From the NCBI RefSeq assembly GCF_007991455.1, contig NZ_BJYJ01000026.1, forward strand, positions 1-49,819: a DNA stretch of 49,819 nt, read 5' to 3'. Source of the stretch: Chryseobacterium hagamense (GTDB lineage Bacteria; Bacteroidota; Bacteroidia; Flavobacteriales; Weeksellaceae). Both the position numbers and the translations under genes were made by a program. Shown piece after piece: positions 33,750 through 42,418 of the stretch. Below the pieces are notes generated by a model. The model worked only from the letters and a program-made list of their open reading frames with translations. It did not search any database and was not told the DNA's origin. Positions within the stretch are counted from its first letter, which is position 1, and each line of letters begins with the position of its first letter.

Positions 33750-34829
33750 TTACGTCATTGCACAGTCGCCGTCGCCGTCCTGGAATCCGGGATCGAAGGA
33801 TCCGGGAAGATGGGCGATGAGGTCCCGGTGGAACATATACCTTCTTTCGATATCCCGTTTGTGGATGGCCGGGAATTTCTTTGAATTTTCGATCCGGCGA
33901 TTTACGTCAGTCTGATAGCTGGTCAGTGTAATCACTTTATTTTTCAGGATAAAATAACCGAGAAAATCGATCAACCGGTCCGGTACTGCTTTTGAAAATA
34001 CATAAGGGATTTTTAAATGTCCATCCCGTAAGAGCAGGAGCGAACAGGTAACCAGCTCATTGTTTTCACTGAAAATTTTGATCCAGAAATACCGGAACTG
34101 CTCCGAATAGCTTGAAAACAGGTACTTTTCATCTTGAGATCCGCCTTCCAGAACCCACGGATGGCTGATGATCCCGTTGATCTCTTCCGCATTCCGGTTG
34201 CTTTTAAAATTGGAGAGGAAAATTTTGCTTTCCTGATCAACCTGATCCAGGATCTCAAACCGGAATCCCGGGTTTTGAACGAAGCTGCTTTTTACCGAAA
34301 TTAAAGTATTGATTACCGAATCTGCCAGCCGGAAGATAGACTTCAGAGGCTTTGTCTGAGGTTTTTTGGACGGAATAATCTGCGCCAGATCCGTCCTGAA
34401 ATAATATTTTTTCCCGTGTTTGGGCTTTATGTACCGGAAAACACCGATTTTGTTGTATAAACTTTCCGCTTCTTTCGTAAATTCCGTGATGGCAATATTT
34501 CCCTGATATTCTTTAAAAGCTTTATTCAAAAGGCTTTGGGCAATTTTTTTTCCTCGGAATTCGTTGCTGATGAACAGGGTGCTGAGCCAGGCATAGCAGA
34601 AAGCTTTTCCGTCCGTCATAAAATGATCAGGAAAGCAGCCCAGGTAACCTGCTAATTTATCATCATCAAAAGCAAGAATAAGCAACGTCTGATCTTCGTT
34701 TGCCTTCGGGTTGCTGATATGGGAAACGGCACGGTGGCGGGTGATCGGAAGGAAATCATATTGTTTGTAATCGCCGGATGATACAAATGCTTCAAGCTGT
34801 TTTTTATTGAATGTTTTCAGACGGATCAT
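33750..34829 (-). CDS. GNAT-type acetyltransferase
   Basis: 359 aa. The N-terminal ~150 residues form a GNAT fold with the acetyl-CoA loop NEFRGKKIAQSLLNKAF and LLILAFDDDKLAGYLGCFPD. The C-terminal 200 residues look like a second acyltransferase-like half (KIFSENNELVTCSLLLL). It overlaps the deacetylase gene by four bases (ATGA), so the two are coupled. A role in modifying a surface sugar or cell-wall precursor is suggested by the partner. The substrate is unknown. Confidence 0.75.
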   Translation of the reverse strand: MIRLKTFNKKQLEAFVSSGDYKQYDFLPITRHRAVSHISNPKANEDQTLLILAFDDDKLAGYLGCFPDHFMTDGKAFCYAWLSTLFISNEFRGKKIAQSLLNKAFKEYQGNIAITEFTKEAESLYNKIGVFRYIKPKHGKKYYFRTDLAQIIPSKKPQTKPLKSIFRLADSVINTLISVKSSFVQNPGFRFEILDQVDQESKIFLSNFKSNRNAEEINGIISHPWVLEGGSQDEKYLFSSYSEQFRYFWIKIFSENNELVTCSLLLLRDGHLKIPYVFSKAVPDRLIDFLGYFILKNKVITLTSYQTDVNRRIENSKKFPAIHKRDIERRYMFHRDLIAHLPGSFDPGFQDGDGDCAMT

Positions 34830-35812
34830 AGCCTTTCGATTTTATTTTTATTCAGCAGCTTTTTTAATCTGAAATAAGCCATCTCTTTTTTCAGGATTGT
34901 TTCGGCCGGTTCACCATTTTCCATGGGAATTCTCTGGAAGTTCCTTTCCACACTGTCGAGCTTGATGCCTGCACATCCGAACGTACAGAAAACCTCTTCA
35001 TTCTGAAACATTTGATCAAAAAAATCTTTTTTCACCCCGAAATCGGTAAAAGGAAAAGCAAAACTTTCATACAAAAAACCATGCTGTTTCAGGTAACCAA
35101 ACGTTTTGCCGGTGGTCTCCAGCTGCTTGCCGACGGATAATTCATGGTATAAAGGATGATCCCAGCTGTGGGAAGAGATCCCGAATCCCTTTTGTGCAGC
35201 ACCTTTTAGCTGACCAAGTGTCATATACGGTTGATGCTTCCGTAAAAATTCATTGAAATCAATTTCCAGAAGCTCTGCCAGCCGGTTGAGAAGGCTCTGT
35301 TTTAAATAACCGGTCTTTAAAATTTGCCGAACGGGATCTTCTTTTGATGGCAGAATACTGAAAAGATCAGGATGGATGTTTTTGTCTGACTTTACTTTTT
35401 CAGCCAGAAGACTTGCCTTGCACCGGAACATCAGACCGGTATTGTCAATGAAAGCCGGATTAATGAAATTAATGGCGTAGATTCCTTTCCGTTCCAGGAT
35501 CGGCATCACGGTATCGTAAAATTCCCTCAAACCGTCGTCAAAAGTCAGCAGGGCAATTTTTTTTTGGGGTTGGAAACTTCCGTTGACGAATTCTTTGAAT
35601 TCATCCCAGTTGACAAACTGGAAGTGCCGGGCTAAGAAATCCAGGTCCTGCACAAACTGCCTGGTGTTTTTATACGGAATGATATTTTTAAGGTGGGGCA
35701 GGCTTTCATCCGAAACACAGTGGTAGACCGGCAGGCAATAGCCTAAGGGAAATGTTTCCCCAATATTTTCTTTTTCGAATCCCGATAAAAAATTGATGAC
35801 GTGTTTTTTCAT
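34826..35812 (-). CDS. Polysaccharide deacetylase (NodB-type)
   Basis: About 328 aa from MKKHVINFLSGFEKEN (35812). NodB motif 1 is TFDDGLREFYDTVMPIL (metal and catalytic Asp pair) and motif 2 is SSHSWDHPLY (the two metal His). Motif 5-like FAFPFTDFG follows. No signal peptide, so it acts in the cytoplasm or at the inner membrane. It removes acetyl groups from a sugar polymer or lipid-linked precursor; with the GNAT gene this could be an acetyl-exchange pair. The ATG further upstream (35860) adds a tail that looks non-homologous. Confidence 0.82.
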   Translation of the reverse strand: MKKHVINFLSGFEKENIGETFPLGYCLPVYHCVSDESLPHLKNIIPYKNTRQFVQDLDFLARHFQFVNWDEFKEFVNGSFQPQKKIALLTFDDGLREFYDTVMPILERKGIYAINFINPAFIDNTGLMFRCKASLLAEKVKSDKNIHPDLFSILPSKEDPVRQILKTGYLKQSLLNRLAELLEIDFNEFLRKHQPYMTLGQLKGAAQKGFGISSHSWDHPLYHELSVGKQLETTGKTFGYLKQHGFLYESFAFPFTDFGVKKDFFDQMFQNEEVFCTFGCAGIKLDSVERNFQRIPMENGEPAETILKKEMAYFRLKKLLNKNKIERL

Positions 35813-35911
35813 TGATGATTCAAAATTAAAAAGAATCCGGTTAAATCCTGCATAAATCAACAGCTTCTTTCTGAAACAGCGTAGTTAACAGACATAGATA
35901 AGATCGCCGAA

Positions 35912-35942
35912 AAATAAAAAGCCCTGAATTGAATTTCAGGAC
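35912..35942 (-). terminator. Terminator of the S46 peptidase gene
   Basis: Minus strand: 9-bp stem AGTCCTGAA / TTCAGGGCT (one G-U pair) followed by TTTTATTTTT. Confidence 0.75.
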
Positions 35943-35995
35943 TTTCTTTTGGTTTTATATCAATAGGGACGGAGTTCAACCCCATTCTCGGGATA

Positions 35996-38140
35996 TTATT
36001 TCACGATCTTCATTTCATCTACCAGCCATTTGGAATCGGCAAATTTATCAATGATGAAAAGAATGTACTTGGTATCCACCATAATGTTCCGGCTGAATCG
36101 CGGATCGTAATTGATGTCGCTCATCGTACCTTCCCACTGACGGTCGAAGTTCAGCCCCACCAGGTTTCCGTAGGCATCTAGCGCCGGGCTTCCGGAGTTT
36201 CCGCCGGTGGTGTGGTTGGTCGCGGTAAATCCTACCGGAACGTCACCCGTTTTGTCTTTATACAGGCCGAAATCTTTTTTGCTGTACAGGTCAATCAGCT
36301 TTTTCGGAACATCGAATTCGTAATCGCCCGGAACATATTTTTCCATTACCCCCGCCAGGTGCGTCTGGTAGTTGTAGGAAACGGCGTCTCTCGGGGAAGA
36401 ACCTTTTACTTTTCCGTAGGCTACACGCAGGGTAGAGTTGGCATCCGGGAAGAATTTACGGTCTTTATCCGTTTTGATCTGCTGCGCCATATAGGTTTTC
36501 TGTAAGGCGTCGATCTTCGTCTGCAGACCTGTGAACTGTGGATCCGCTTTTGTCATGTATGTGTCTCTCATGGTTACATACAGCTGGTAAGCCGGATCTT
36601 TTTTGATGGATTTGATCAGCTTGTCCTGGTTGGAGAATGCTTTATCAATATCCTTGCTTAATGAAGCACCGTTTACTTCGCTTCTTCCCGTAATCACCGA
36701 GTTTTTAGAAACCTCCTCGATGGCCTGGATATTCTGAGCTTCGTTTTTATATTTATCGAATCCTGCCGGCAGGAATTGCGGTGCCGTTTTTTTGGCGTAA
36801 AGGGCCAGCAGTTTGGCAGTCACTTTGGCATCCAGTTCCGCATTGTAATCTTTATAGAAAGAAGTCAGCCTGTTTTTGAAGGCCGCCGTGCTTTTTTCGT
36901 CGGCTCTTCCGGCTTCCACTGCAGTAATATACCCGTAGTACAGGTTGGCCAGCATCAGCGTTTCCGCATTTCTGACGGTTTCAGAATAATAGGCATTGTT
37001 TAAGGCATAAGGTGCCTGCTCGGCGTACAACCTGTTCATCTGGTCGATGGTGGATTTGATCTCCGGGTTTTTGGCCGCCAGAGTCCCTTCGTACATTACT
37101 TTTTTCTGCACGGCATTGGATTTTTTCAATCCTTCCGCTTCGCCGATCCACTTTTTCCAATAGTTGGCTACCGAAGCATATTTTGAAGCATACTGGATCC
37201 GTGTTGCCGCATCGGTACGCATTTTTTCGTCCAGTGTTTTCAGCGCAACATCCCGTACCGCAATTCTTGCAGGATCGATTTCCGTCATGATTTTTTCAAC
37301 GGCAATCGCAGGAAGGTATTCCGTGGTTCTGCCTGGGAATCCGAAAACAAAGGTGAAATCATTTTCATTTTTATCTTTGATGGAAACCGGAAGGTAGTGC
37401 TTCGGAACATACGGTACGTTATCTTTGGAATATTCCGCCGGCTTGTTGTTTTTATCGGCATAAATCCTGAACATGGAGAAATCCCCCGTGTGTCTCGGCC
37501 ATACCCAGTTGTCCGTGTCGGAACCGAATTTCCCGATGCTTTGCGGTGGTGCCCCTACCAGACGAATGTCTTTGAAGGTTTCTATCGTGTACGCATAAAA
37601 CTTATTCCCATAGTACATGGATTTTACGGAAACCGACTGGTACGGCTCGGTTTTCTGGGCATTTTTATAAACCTCGATATTTTTTGCAATCTGTTTGGCC
37701 AGTTCCGGTTCCTGAAGATTGTCCGTTCCCTGCAGGATCTGAGGGGTGACTTCTTTGATGTCTACAATAAAATCTACGGTTAGTCCCGGATTCGACAGTT
37801 CACCCGTCATATTTTTGGCCCAGAACCCGTTGGACAGAAGGTCGTTTTCAACGGTTGAATGCGCCTGGATCTGCCCGTATCCGCAGTGGTGGTTGGTGAG
37901 CAGAAGGCCCTTCGGCGAAATAATTTCGGCCGTACATCCGCCGTTGAACTGTACCACGGCATCCTTGATGCTGGGCTTCTGCGGATTGAAAATGTCTTTG
38001 GCAGAAATCTTCATTCCTAAATCTTTCATCTCCTTTTCATTAAGCTCTGTCGGAATCCACATTCCGCCGTATTGCTGTGCAAACGTCATTACCGCCGGCA
38101 AAAGAAATACAGATAAGAGTATCTTTTTTGTCATAATCAA
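35996..38140 (-). CDS. S46 family dipeptidyl-peptidase, DPP11-like
   Basis: 714 aa with a signal peptide (TKKILLSVFLLPAVMTFAQQ). Chymotrypsin-like catalytic His in LLTNHHCGYGQ (residues 84-85), catalytic Ser in GGNSGSPALD near the C-terminus. The specificity position after GLNFD is Arg (NFDRQWEG). In this family an Arg here goes with cleavage after Asp/Glu (DPP11), while DPP7 has Gly; I apply that from memory. It is periplasmic and releases dipeptides from peptides taken up for growth on protein. Either M at 38140 or MTKK at 38134 may be the start. Confidence 0.88.
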   Translation of the reverse strand: MIMTKKILLSVFLLPAVMTFAQQYGGMWIPTELNEKEMKDLGMKISAKDIFNPQKPSIKDAVVQFNGGCTAEIISPKGLLLTNHHCGYGQIQAHSTVENDLLSNGFWAKNMTGELSNPGLTVDFIVDIKEVTPQILQGTDNLQEPELAKQIAKNIEVYKNAQKTEPYQSVSVKSMYYGNKFYAYTIETFKDIRLVGAPPQSIGKFGSDTDNWVWPRHTGDFSMFRIYADKNNKPAEYSKDNVPYVPKHYLPVSIKDKNENDFTFVFGFPGRTTEYLPAIAVEKIMTEIDPARIAVRDVALKTLDEKMRTDAATRIQYASKYASVANYWKKWIGEAEGLKKSNAVQKKVMYEGTLAAKNPEIKSTIDQMNRLYAEQAPYALNNAYYSETVRNAETLMLANLYYGYITAVEAGRADEKSTAAFKNRLTSFYKDYNAELDAKVTAKLLALYAKKTAPQFLPAGFDKYKNEAQNIQAIEEVSKNSVITGRSEVNGASLSKDIDKAFSNQDKLIKSIKKDPAYQLYVTMRDTYMTKADPQFTGLQTKIDALQKTYMAQQIKTDKDRKFFPDANSTLRVAYGKVKGSSPRDAVSYNYQTHLAGVMEKYVPGDYEFDVPKKLIDLYSKKDFGLYKDKTGDVPVGFTATNHTTGGNSGSPALDAYGNLVGLNFDRQWEGTMSDINYDPRFSRNIMVDTKYILFIIDKFADSKWLVDEMKIVK

Positions 38141-38159
38141 AATTTTGTCCCAATTTACG

Positions 38160-39060
38160 AAGAAAATCTCAGGTTTAAATTAAAGTTTCAGGTTTAAAGT
38201 TTTGGATTTAAAGTTTACGGGCCCGGTAAAACCGATATAGAATTCGGAGCAGAAGGCTGGAGGAGGGATGATGGAGGCCGGAAGCTTTAATGGTGAATGG
38301 TCAATAGTGAATGGTGAAGTTTGCAGCAGCCCTGATCGGAATATTTATAATTATGATTCAACGGGAACAACTCCGTTTAATACTTTTGAACAGAAAGGCT
38401 CATGATTTTTTAAGGCAGGCTGATTTAAGGTTCACCAAGCTGCTTCGGCAAAAAAAGGCCTGTTCAAAACCCTGACTATCGGGCTTTCTTATTTTTAAGT
38501 ATTTAACGTAAACCCGAAGTAAAATTCGGATGAAAAGGCTGGAAGAGGGATGCCGGATGCCGGAAGTTTCTTCTTTCAAAAAAGGATCAAAGTTCATGAT
38601 GATCAAACCGCATCTTTTATCATTCTGTCAAAAGTCATTCTATCTGAAATTCTGAATAAAAATCGCCTTAATTTTATTTTTAATTAAATAAGAGACTGAA
38701 TATAAATTGAAAACAATCAAACTGGTATAGTCTTAAAGTCCTGGAAGGACGGCTTGTTACAGGCTAGGATAAAATCCTGTCGGGAAGTATGAATCATTGA
38801 TTTATCCTACGAAGGATCTTTTGGATTAATTAAATATCTGACTGTAAATTAAATACAGTCGGATTCACGTTAATTTTATGTTAAATGGACATACTGAATT
38901 CATATCAAGTTGGTTGTTCAGTGATTTACTTTGCTCCGTAGGAGTAATATCGGTGTAGCGGATCGTCAGGATGCCGAAGCAACGAACTCCGTAGAAGTTT
39001 TATCTTTATTAAACTTTAAACTTTAAACTTTAAACCTTAAACATTGAGCCAAATGTAAGA
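38160..39060. repeat. 900-bp gene-free region packed with short repeats
   Basis: Heptad arrays: 38255-38317 (GGCTGGA, GGAGGGA, TGATGGA, GGCCGGA, AGCTTTA, ATGGTGA, ATGGTCA, ATAGTGA, ATGGTGA), 38537-38564 (GGCTGGA, AGAGGGA, TGCCGGA twice) and 39011-39045 (AAACTTT three times, AAACCTT, AAACATT). Short palindromes: GTCCTGGAAGGAC (38738-38750), ATCCTACGAAGGAT (38804-38817), CTCCGTAGGAG (38934-38944) and AACTCCGTAGAAGTT (38985-38999). No convincing gene; the reading frames here have poor coding character. Confidence 0.75.
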
Positions 39061-39087
39061 GGTATTTAATAAAGAAAGCTTCAGCGC

Positions 39088-39732
39088 TTAGAATTCGTAG
39101 CTGATGATCCTCTCGTCCCTGATTAAATTTTCCAGTAAGACGTGATGATGGATGCTTTTCCCGGTAACAATCCATAAACCGGTAAGATTGCCACCGGTAT
39201 ATTTCTGTTTGGAAATGATAAACCTCAGATGGTTCTCCCTGAACATTTTCTCACAATAAGCGAAGTCGTGATAACCGGCAACCGTTATTTTATATTCCCG
39301 GACTTTATGTTCGCGGTCGATCAGCTTTTCAAAATAAGTGAGGGAGCTTAAAATCACCAGTACCAGGAGGGTGCCCAGGACAGCAAGATAGACATAGCCC
39401 GAACCCACGGCCATCCCGATGGATGCTGTTGCCCAGATCGTTGTTGCCGTGGTGATGCCGTCGATCTTATTATTCTCTTTAAAAATAACGCCGGCTCCCA
39501 GAAATCCGATGCCGGTAATGATGTTGGCAGCGATCCGGTCGGGATCATCAATGCCGATTTTGATCGACAGAACGGTAAACAGGCAGGATCCGAAACAGAT
39601 GAGGATAAATGTGCGCAGCCCCGCCGATTTGTTCCGGTATTCGCGCTCCGCACCGATAAGGATTCCGAGAACCACGGAAATGAAAATAAGCAGCAATTCG
39701 TTCTGAATCGAGTGGTCATTTAGAAATTCCAT
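39088..39732 (-). CDS. MgtC/SapB family membrane protein
   Basis: 214 aa. The N-terminal half has four or five helices with the family signatures GILIGAEREYRNKSAGLRTFILICFGSCLFT and DPDRIAANIITGIGFLGAGVIF, then GITTATTIWATASIGMAVGSG. The C-terminal ~75 residues form a cytoplasmic ACT-like domain (YKITVAGYHDFAYCEKMF). Family members affect Mg homeostasis, ATP synthase or membrane potential; the role here is not known. It stands alone. Confidence 0.9.
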   Translation of the reverse strand: MEFLNDHSIQNELLLIFISVVLGILIGAEREYRNKSAGLRTFILICFGSCLFTVLSIKIGIDDPDRIAANIITGIGFLGAGVIFKENNKIDGITTATTIWATASIGMAVGSGYVYLAVLGTLLVLVILSSLTYFEKLIDREHKVREYKITVAGYHDFAYCEKMFRENHLRFIISKQKYTGGNLTGLWIVTGKSIHHHVLLENLIRDERIISYEF

Positions 39733-39810
39733 TGTTAAAATCTTCTTTTAACCTAAAGTTACATGAAAAAGAGAGATGTTTTTATGACTGTAATTATCTT
39801 TGGAAAAAAG

Positions 39811-39838
39811 AAAGACTGCCTTACGAGAGACAGTCTTT
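39811..39838 (-). terminator. Terminator of the LRR T9SS gene
   Basis: Stem AAAGACTG (39811-39818) / CAGTCTTT (39831-39838); on the minus strand a T-rich tail (CTTTTTTCC) follows. Confidence 0.75.
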
Positions 39839-39857
39839 AAAATTAATGAATTGAAAT

Positions 39858-42323
39858 TTAATTTTTGATAAATTTCTGAGTGGATGTTTTATCCTTTGAA
39901 GATAATTTAATGAGATAATTTCCTTTGGCAAGCCTGGAAACACCGATGGCGTTTCCTTTCACCGGAACAGCCATCACGACCCTTCCTGCGGCATCGTAGA
40001 TTTCAGCTTTTATGATCTCATTTCTTGACTGAATATTCAGGACATCCTTTACCGGATTCGGATAAATGGAAACCCTGATGTTTTCCTTACCGGTTTCTGC
40101 TGTAGCGAGTATATTCTGTACGGTTGTCGTATAGGTATTTGTGGTAATCGGTGCGTTATAATCGAAATAAATTTTTGCCAGATTGCTGAAGCTGTCTCCG
40201 ACGTTCAGTGTCGATTTTGTTTTGATTTTAAATGAAACATATCCGTCATTGTTCGCATCATCAAAAGGAAGCTGAATATTTTCAAAGATAAATTCCACGA
40301 CATTCGGACTGGTAACCCTTGCCACAAAGTTGTGGCTTGCACTTAAAGGGATGAGGGTGGATAAATCGAATTTCGAAGTGTTGATTTCATCTTTCACGAC
40401 AATATTCTGCGCATTGGCCGTTCCCGTGTTTTCAAACCGGATGACATAATGAACATAATCTCCGGCCTGGGCCTGGGCAATGGTTGTTCCTTCCAGACAG
40501 GTTTTGTCATTCGGATCAAAAGAATTGACTACGGTATGATTCAGGGTAAAAATGTTGTCCGAAGGGGTTTCATCAACTGCTCCGTTTACCTGTGCCGTAT
40601 AATGTAGAATGTCTCCTCCGTTCACTGCAGGATTTTGTGTCGGGGTATTTAATTTTAAAGTCACTGTAATTTCCCTGGTCTCAAGAGGAAGCAGATTTGC
40701 AAAATTCCAGTTCAGCAATCCTGTTGATTGTGAATTGGGGGATACTGTTGAAGATAAATAATCAGTCACATTATCATTATAATTAAATGAAACCGTTCCG
40801 GATTGTGTGCCGGTCCCTTTATTTTTATAAACGATTCTGTATTTTGCGTTAAAGCCGGGACTTGCCGCCGTAACCGGAATGATTACCGCTTCAAGGTCAT
40901 GATGTGTCCCGTTTGCCGTTAAGCAGAAGTTTTGGGTGAAAGGGCTGGACTGTGTTGGGAAAGTAACGGTAATCGTGGAAGGTAAAATATTGAAATAAGA
41001 AGGATTCTCAAGAACCGGCGTTACGGTATGAGTTCCTGCGCCTACAGGAATGGAATAATTTCCTGAGCCGTTGCCGATGGAGCTTCCAGATTGGGTTCCG
41101 TTTGTTATATTAAATTTTTGAAATGACTTGTTGGGATCATTTACATCACAACCGTTATTGTTGCTGTCATATTTTGTGTTTCCCTGAATGGTATAGAAAG
41201 TTCCTCCCGGTGTAAAAGAGCAGTAAGAGGTTACCTGATAATTTGGGAAAAAAGAAGGATTGCCGCTGATCATATTTTGCAGCATGGTACGTTCGCTCTC
41301 ATCACAACAGATCACAAGATTCGGATTATAGCCTACGCTTGTGGAATTATTCTGTTGGGATCTGCCATTTTTCAGATTCAGAAAAGTCATTCCGTTGGTA
41401 GCACAATTAATACTGTAAAATTCAGGATTCTGGGATAAGTCGAGACTCGGGATCATATTATTATGACAATCCAGTGTATTTAAAAGCGGATAGGCCGAAA
41501 GATTTAAACCGGTTAACAGATTGTTATAGCACGTGATTATTCTCATATCCGGGCAACCGGGAGCATAAAAACCTGTAAGGTGGTTCTGTGAACAGTCTAC
41601 AGCACGGAGAAAACTCTGATTCTGAATGCTTACTGATGACAGATTATTTTTACTGATATCAATAATTTCCATATTCGCATTGGTAAAATTGATATTTGAA
41701 AGCAAAGGATTATTTCTGACATAAAACACGAAAATCTTTTGCAGGTTTGATGCATCAAATGTTGTAAGCTGTGTATTTTCAACATTCAGTTCGATAATCT
41801 GCGTAGATCCGGATACACTGAAAGTAGTAAGTGGACTAAAGATATAAACATATTTCAGCTGAGGTTTATTTTCCAGATTCAATGAAGTAAGACTCAGAGA
41901 ATTACAAAAAATCCGGACTAATGAATTACAGTTGGTGAGATTCACGGAAGTCAGCTGATTACTTGCATCGATGCTTAATTCCCCAAGACTGGTATTGGAA
42001 CTTAAATTCAGGGAGGTCATATTGTTCCCGGATATATCAAGCATTCCTAAATTTGAAAAAGCCGCTATTCCTGTAACATCCGTTATTCCTCCGCCATAAA
42101 GCCTCAGAATATTTACCTGCTGGGCTTCGGAAACTTCAATTTCACCATTATTATTGGCGTCAATTTTTATATTGAGTCCTCCACTGGAAATTCCGGTGGC
42201 AATAGAATTAGTGACATCTGCAGAAAGCAGCTTTGCTTTGAAGGCGGCATCCGGAATATTCACGATCTGTGCCTGAAATACGGCAAATATCATCAGGAAA
42301 ATGATCAGAAGATTTTTTCTCAT
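39858..42323 (-). CDS. Secreted leucine-rich-repeat protein with T9SS sorting domain
   Basis: 821 aa. The signal peptide ends near AVFQAQ. Then an irregular LRR region of about 330 residues with the pattern L-x-x-L-x-x-S/N-x-L (LDISGNNMTSLNLSSNTSLGEL, LDCHNNMIPSLDLSQNPEFYSINC). A beta-sandwich region follows, with a conserved repeat-domain block (SFDPNDKTCLEGTTIAQAQAGDYVHYVIRFENTG). The C-terminal ~75 residues are the type IX sorting signal (SIYPNPVKDVLNI, IYDAAGRVVM, LAKGNYLIKL, TQKFIKN), so it is exported to the surface or released. Ligand unknown; such LRR proteins may serve adhesion. Confidence 0.88.
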   Translation of the reverse strand: MRKNLLIIFLMIFAVFQAQIVNIPDAAFKAKLLSADVTNSIATGISSGGLNIKIDANNNGEIEVSEAQQVNILRLYGGGITDVTGIAAFSNLGMLDISGNNMTSLNLSSNTSLGELSIDASNQLTSVNLTNCNSLVRIFCNSLSLTSLNLENKPQLKYVYIFSPLTTFSVSGSTQIIELNVENTQLTTFDASNLQKIFVFYVRNNPLLSNINFTNANMEIIDISKNNLSSVSIQNQSFLRAVDCSQNHLTGFYAPGCPDMRIITCYNNLLTGLNLSAYPLLNTLDCHNNMIPSLDLSQNPEFYSINCATNGMTFLNLKNGRSQQNNSTSVGYNPNLVICCDESERTMLQNMISGNPSFFPNYQVTSYCSFTPGGTFYTIQGNTKYDSNNNGCDVNDPNKSFQKFNITNGTQSGSSIGNGSGNYSIPVGAGTHTVTPVLENPSYFNILPSTITVTFPTQSSPFTQNFCLTANGTHHDLEAVIIPVTAASPGFNAKYRIVYKNKGTGTQSGTVSFNYNDNVTDYLSSTVSPNSQSTGLLNWNFANLLPLETREITVTLKLNTPTQNPAVNGGDILHYTAQVNGAVDETPSDNIFTLNHTVVNSFDPNDKTCLEGTTIAQAQAGDYVHYVIRFENTGTANAQNIVVKDEINTSKFDLSTLIPLSASHNFVARVTSPNVVEFIFENIQLPFDDANNDGYVSFKIKTKSTLNVGDSFSNLAKIYFDYNAPITTNTYTTTVQNILATAETGKENIRVSIYPNPVKDVLNIQSRNEIIKAEIYDAAGRVVMAVPVKGNAIGVSRLAKGNYLIKLSSKDKTSTQKFIKN

Positions 42324-42350
42324 GGATTATCAGTTTAGTTGTTATTGATT

Positions 42351-42398
42351 TAAAAAAAAAACAAAAATAAACCATTGAAAACGAATTCCAATGGTTTA
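42351..42398 (-). terminator. Terminator of ligA
   Basis: Minus strand: perfect 10-bp stem TAAACCATTG / CAATGGTTTA (plus positions 42368-42377 and 42389-42398) followed by TTTTTGTTTTTTTTTT. Confidence 0.88.
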
Positions 42399-42418
42399 TC
42401 TATAAATATTTTTAAGAT

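Noticed and set aside
38400..38606. 68-aa minus-strand open frame
   Set aside because: It reads through heptad repeats and has no coding character.
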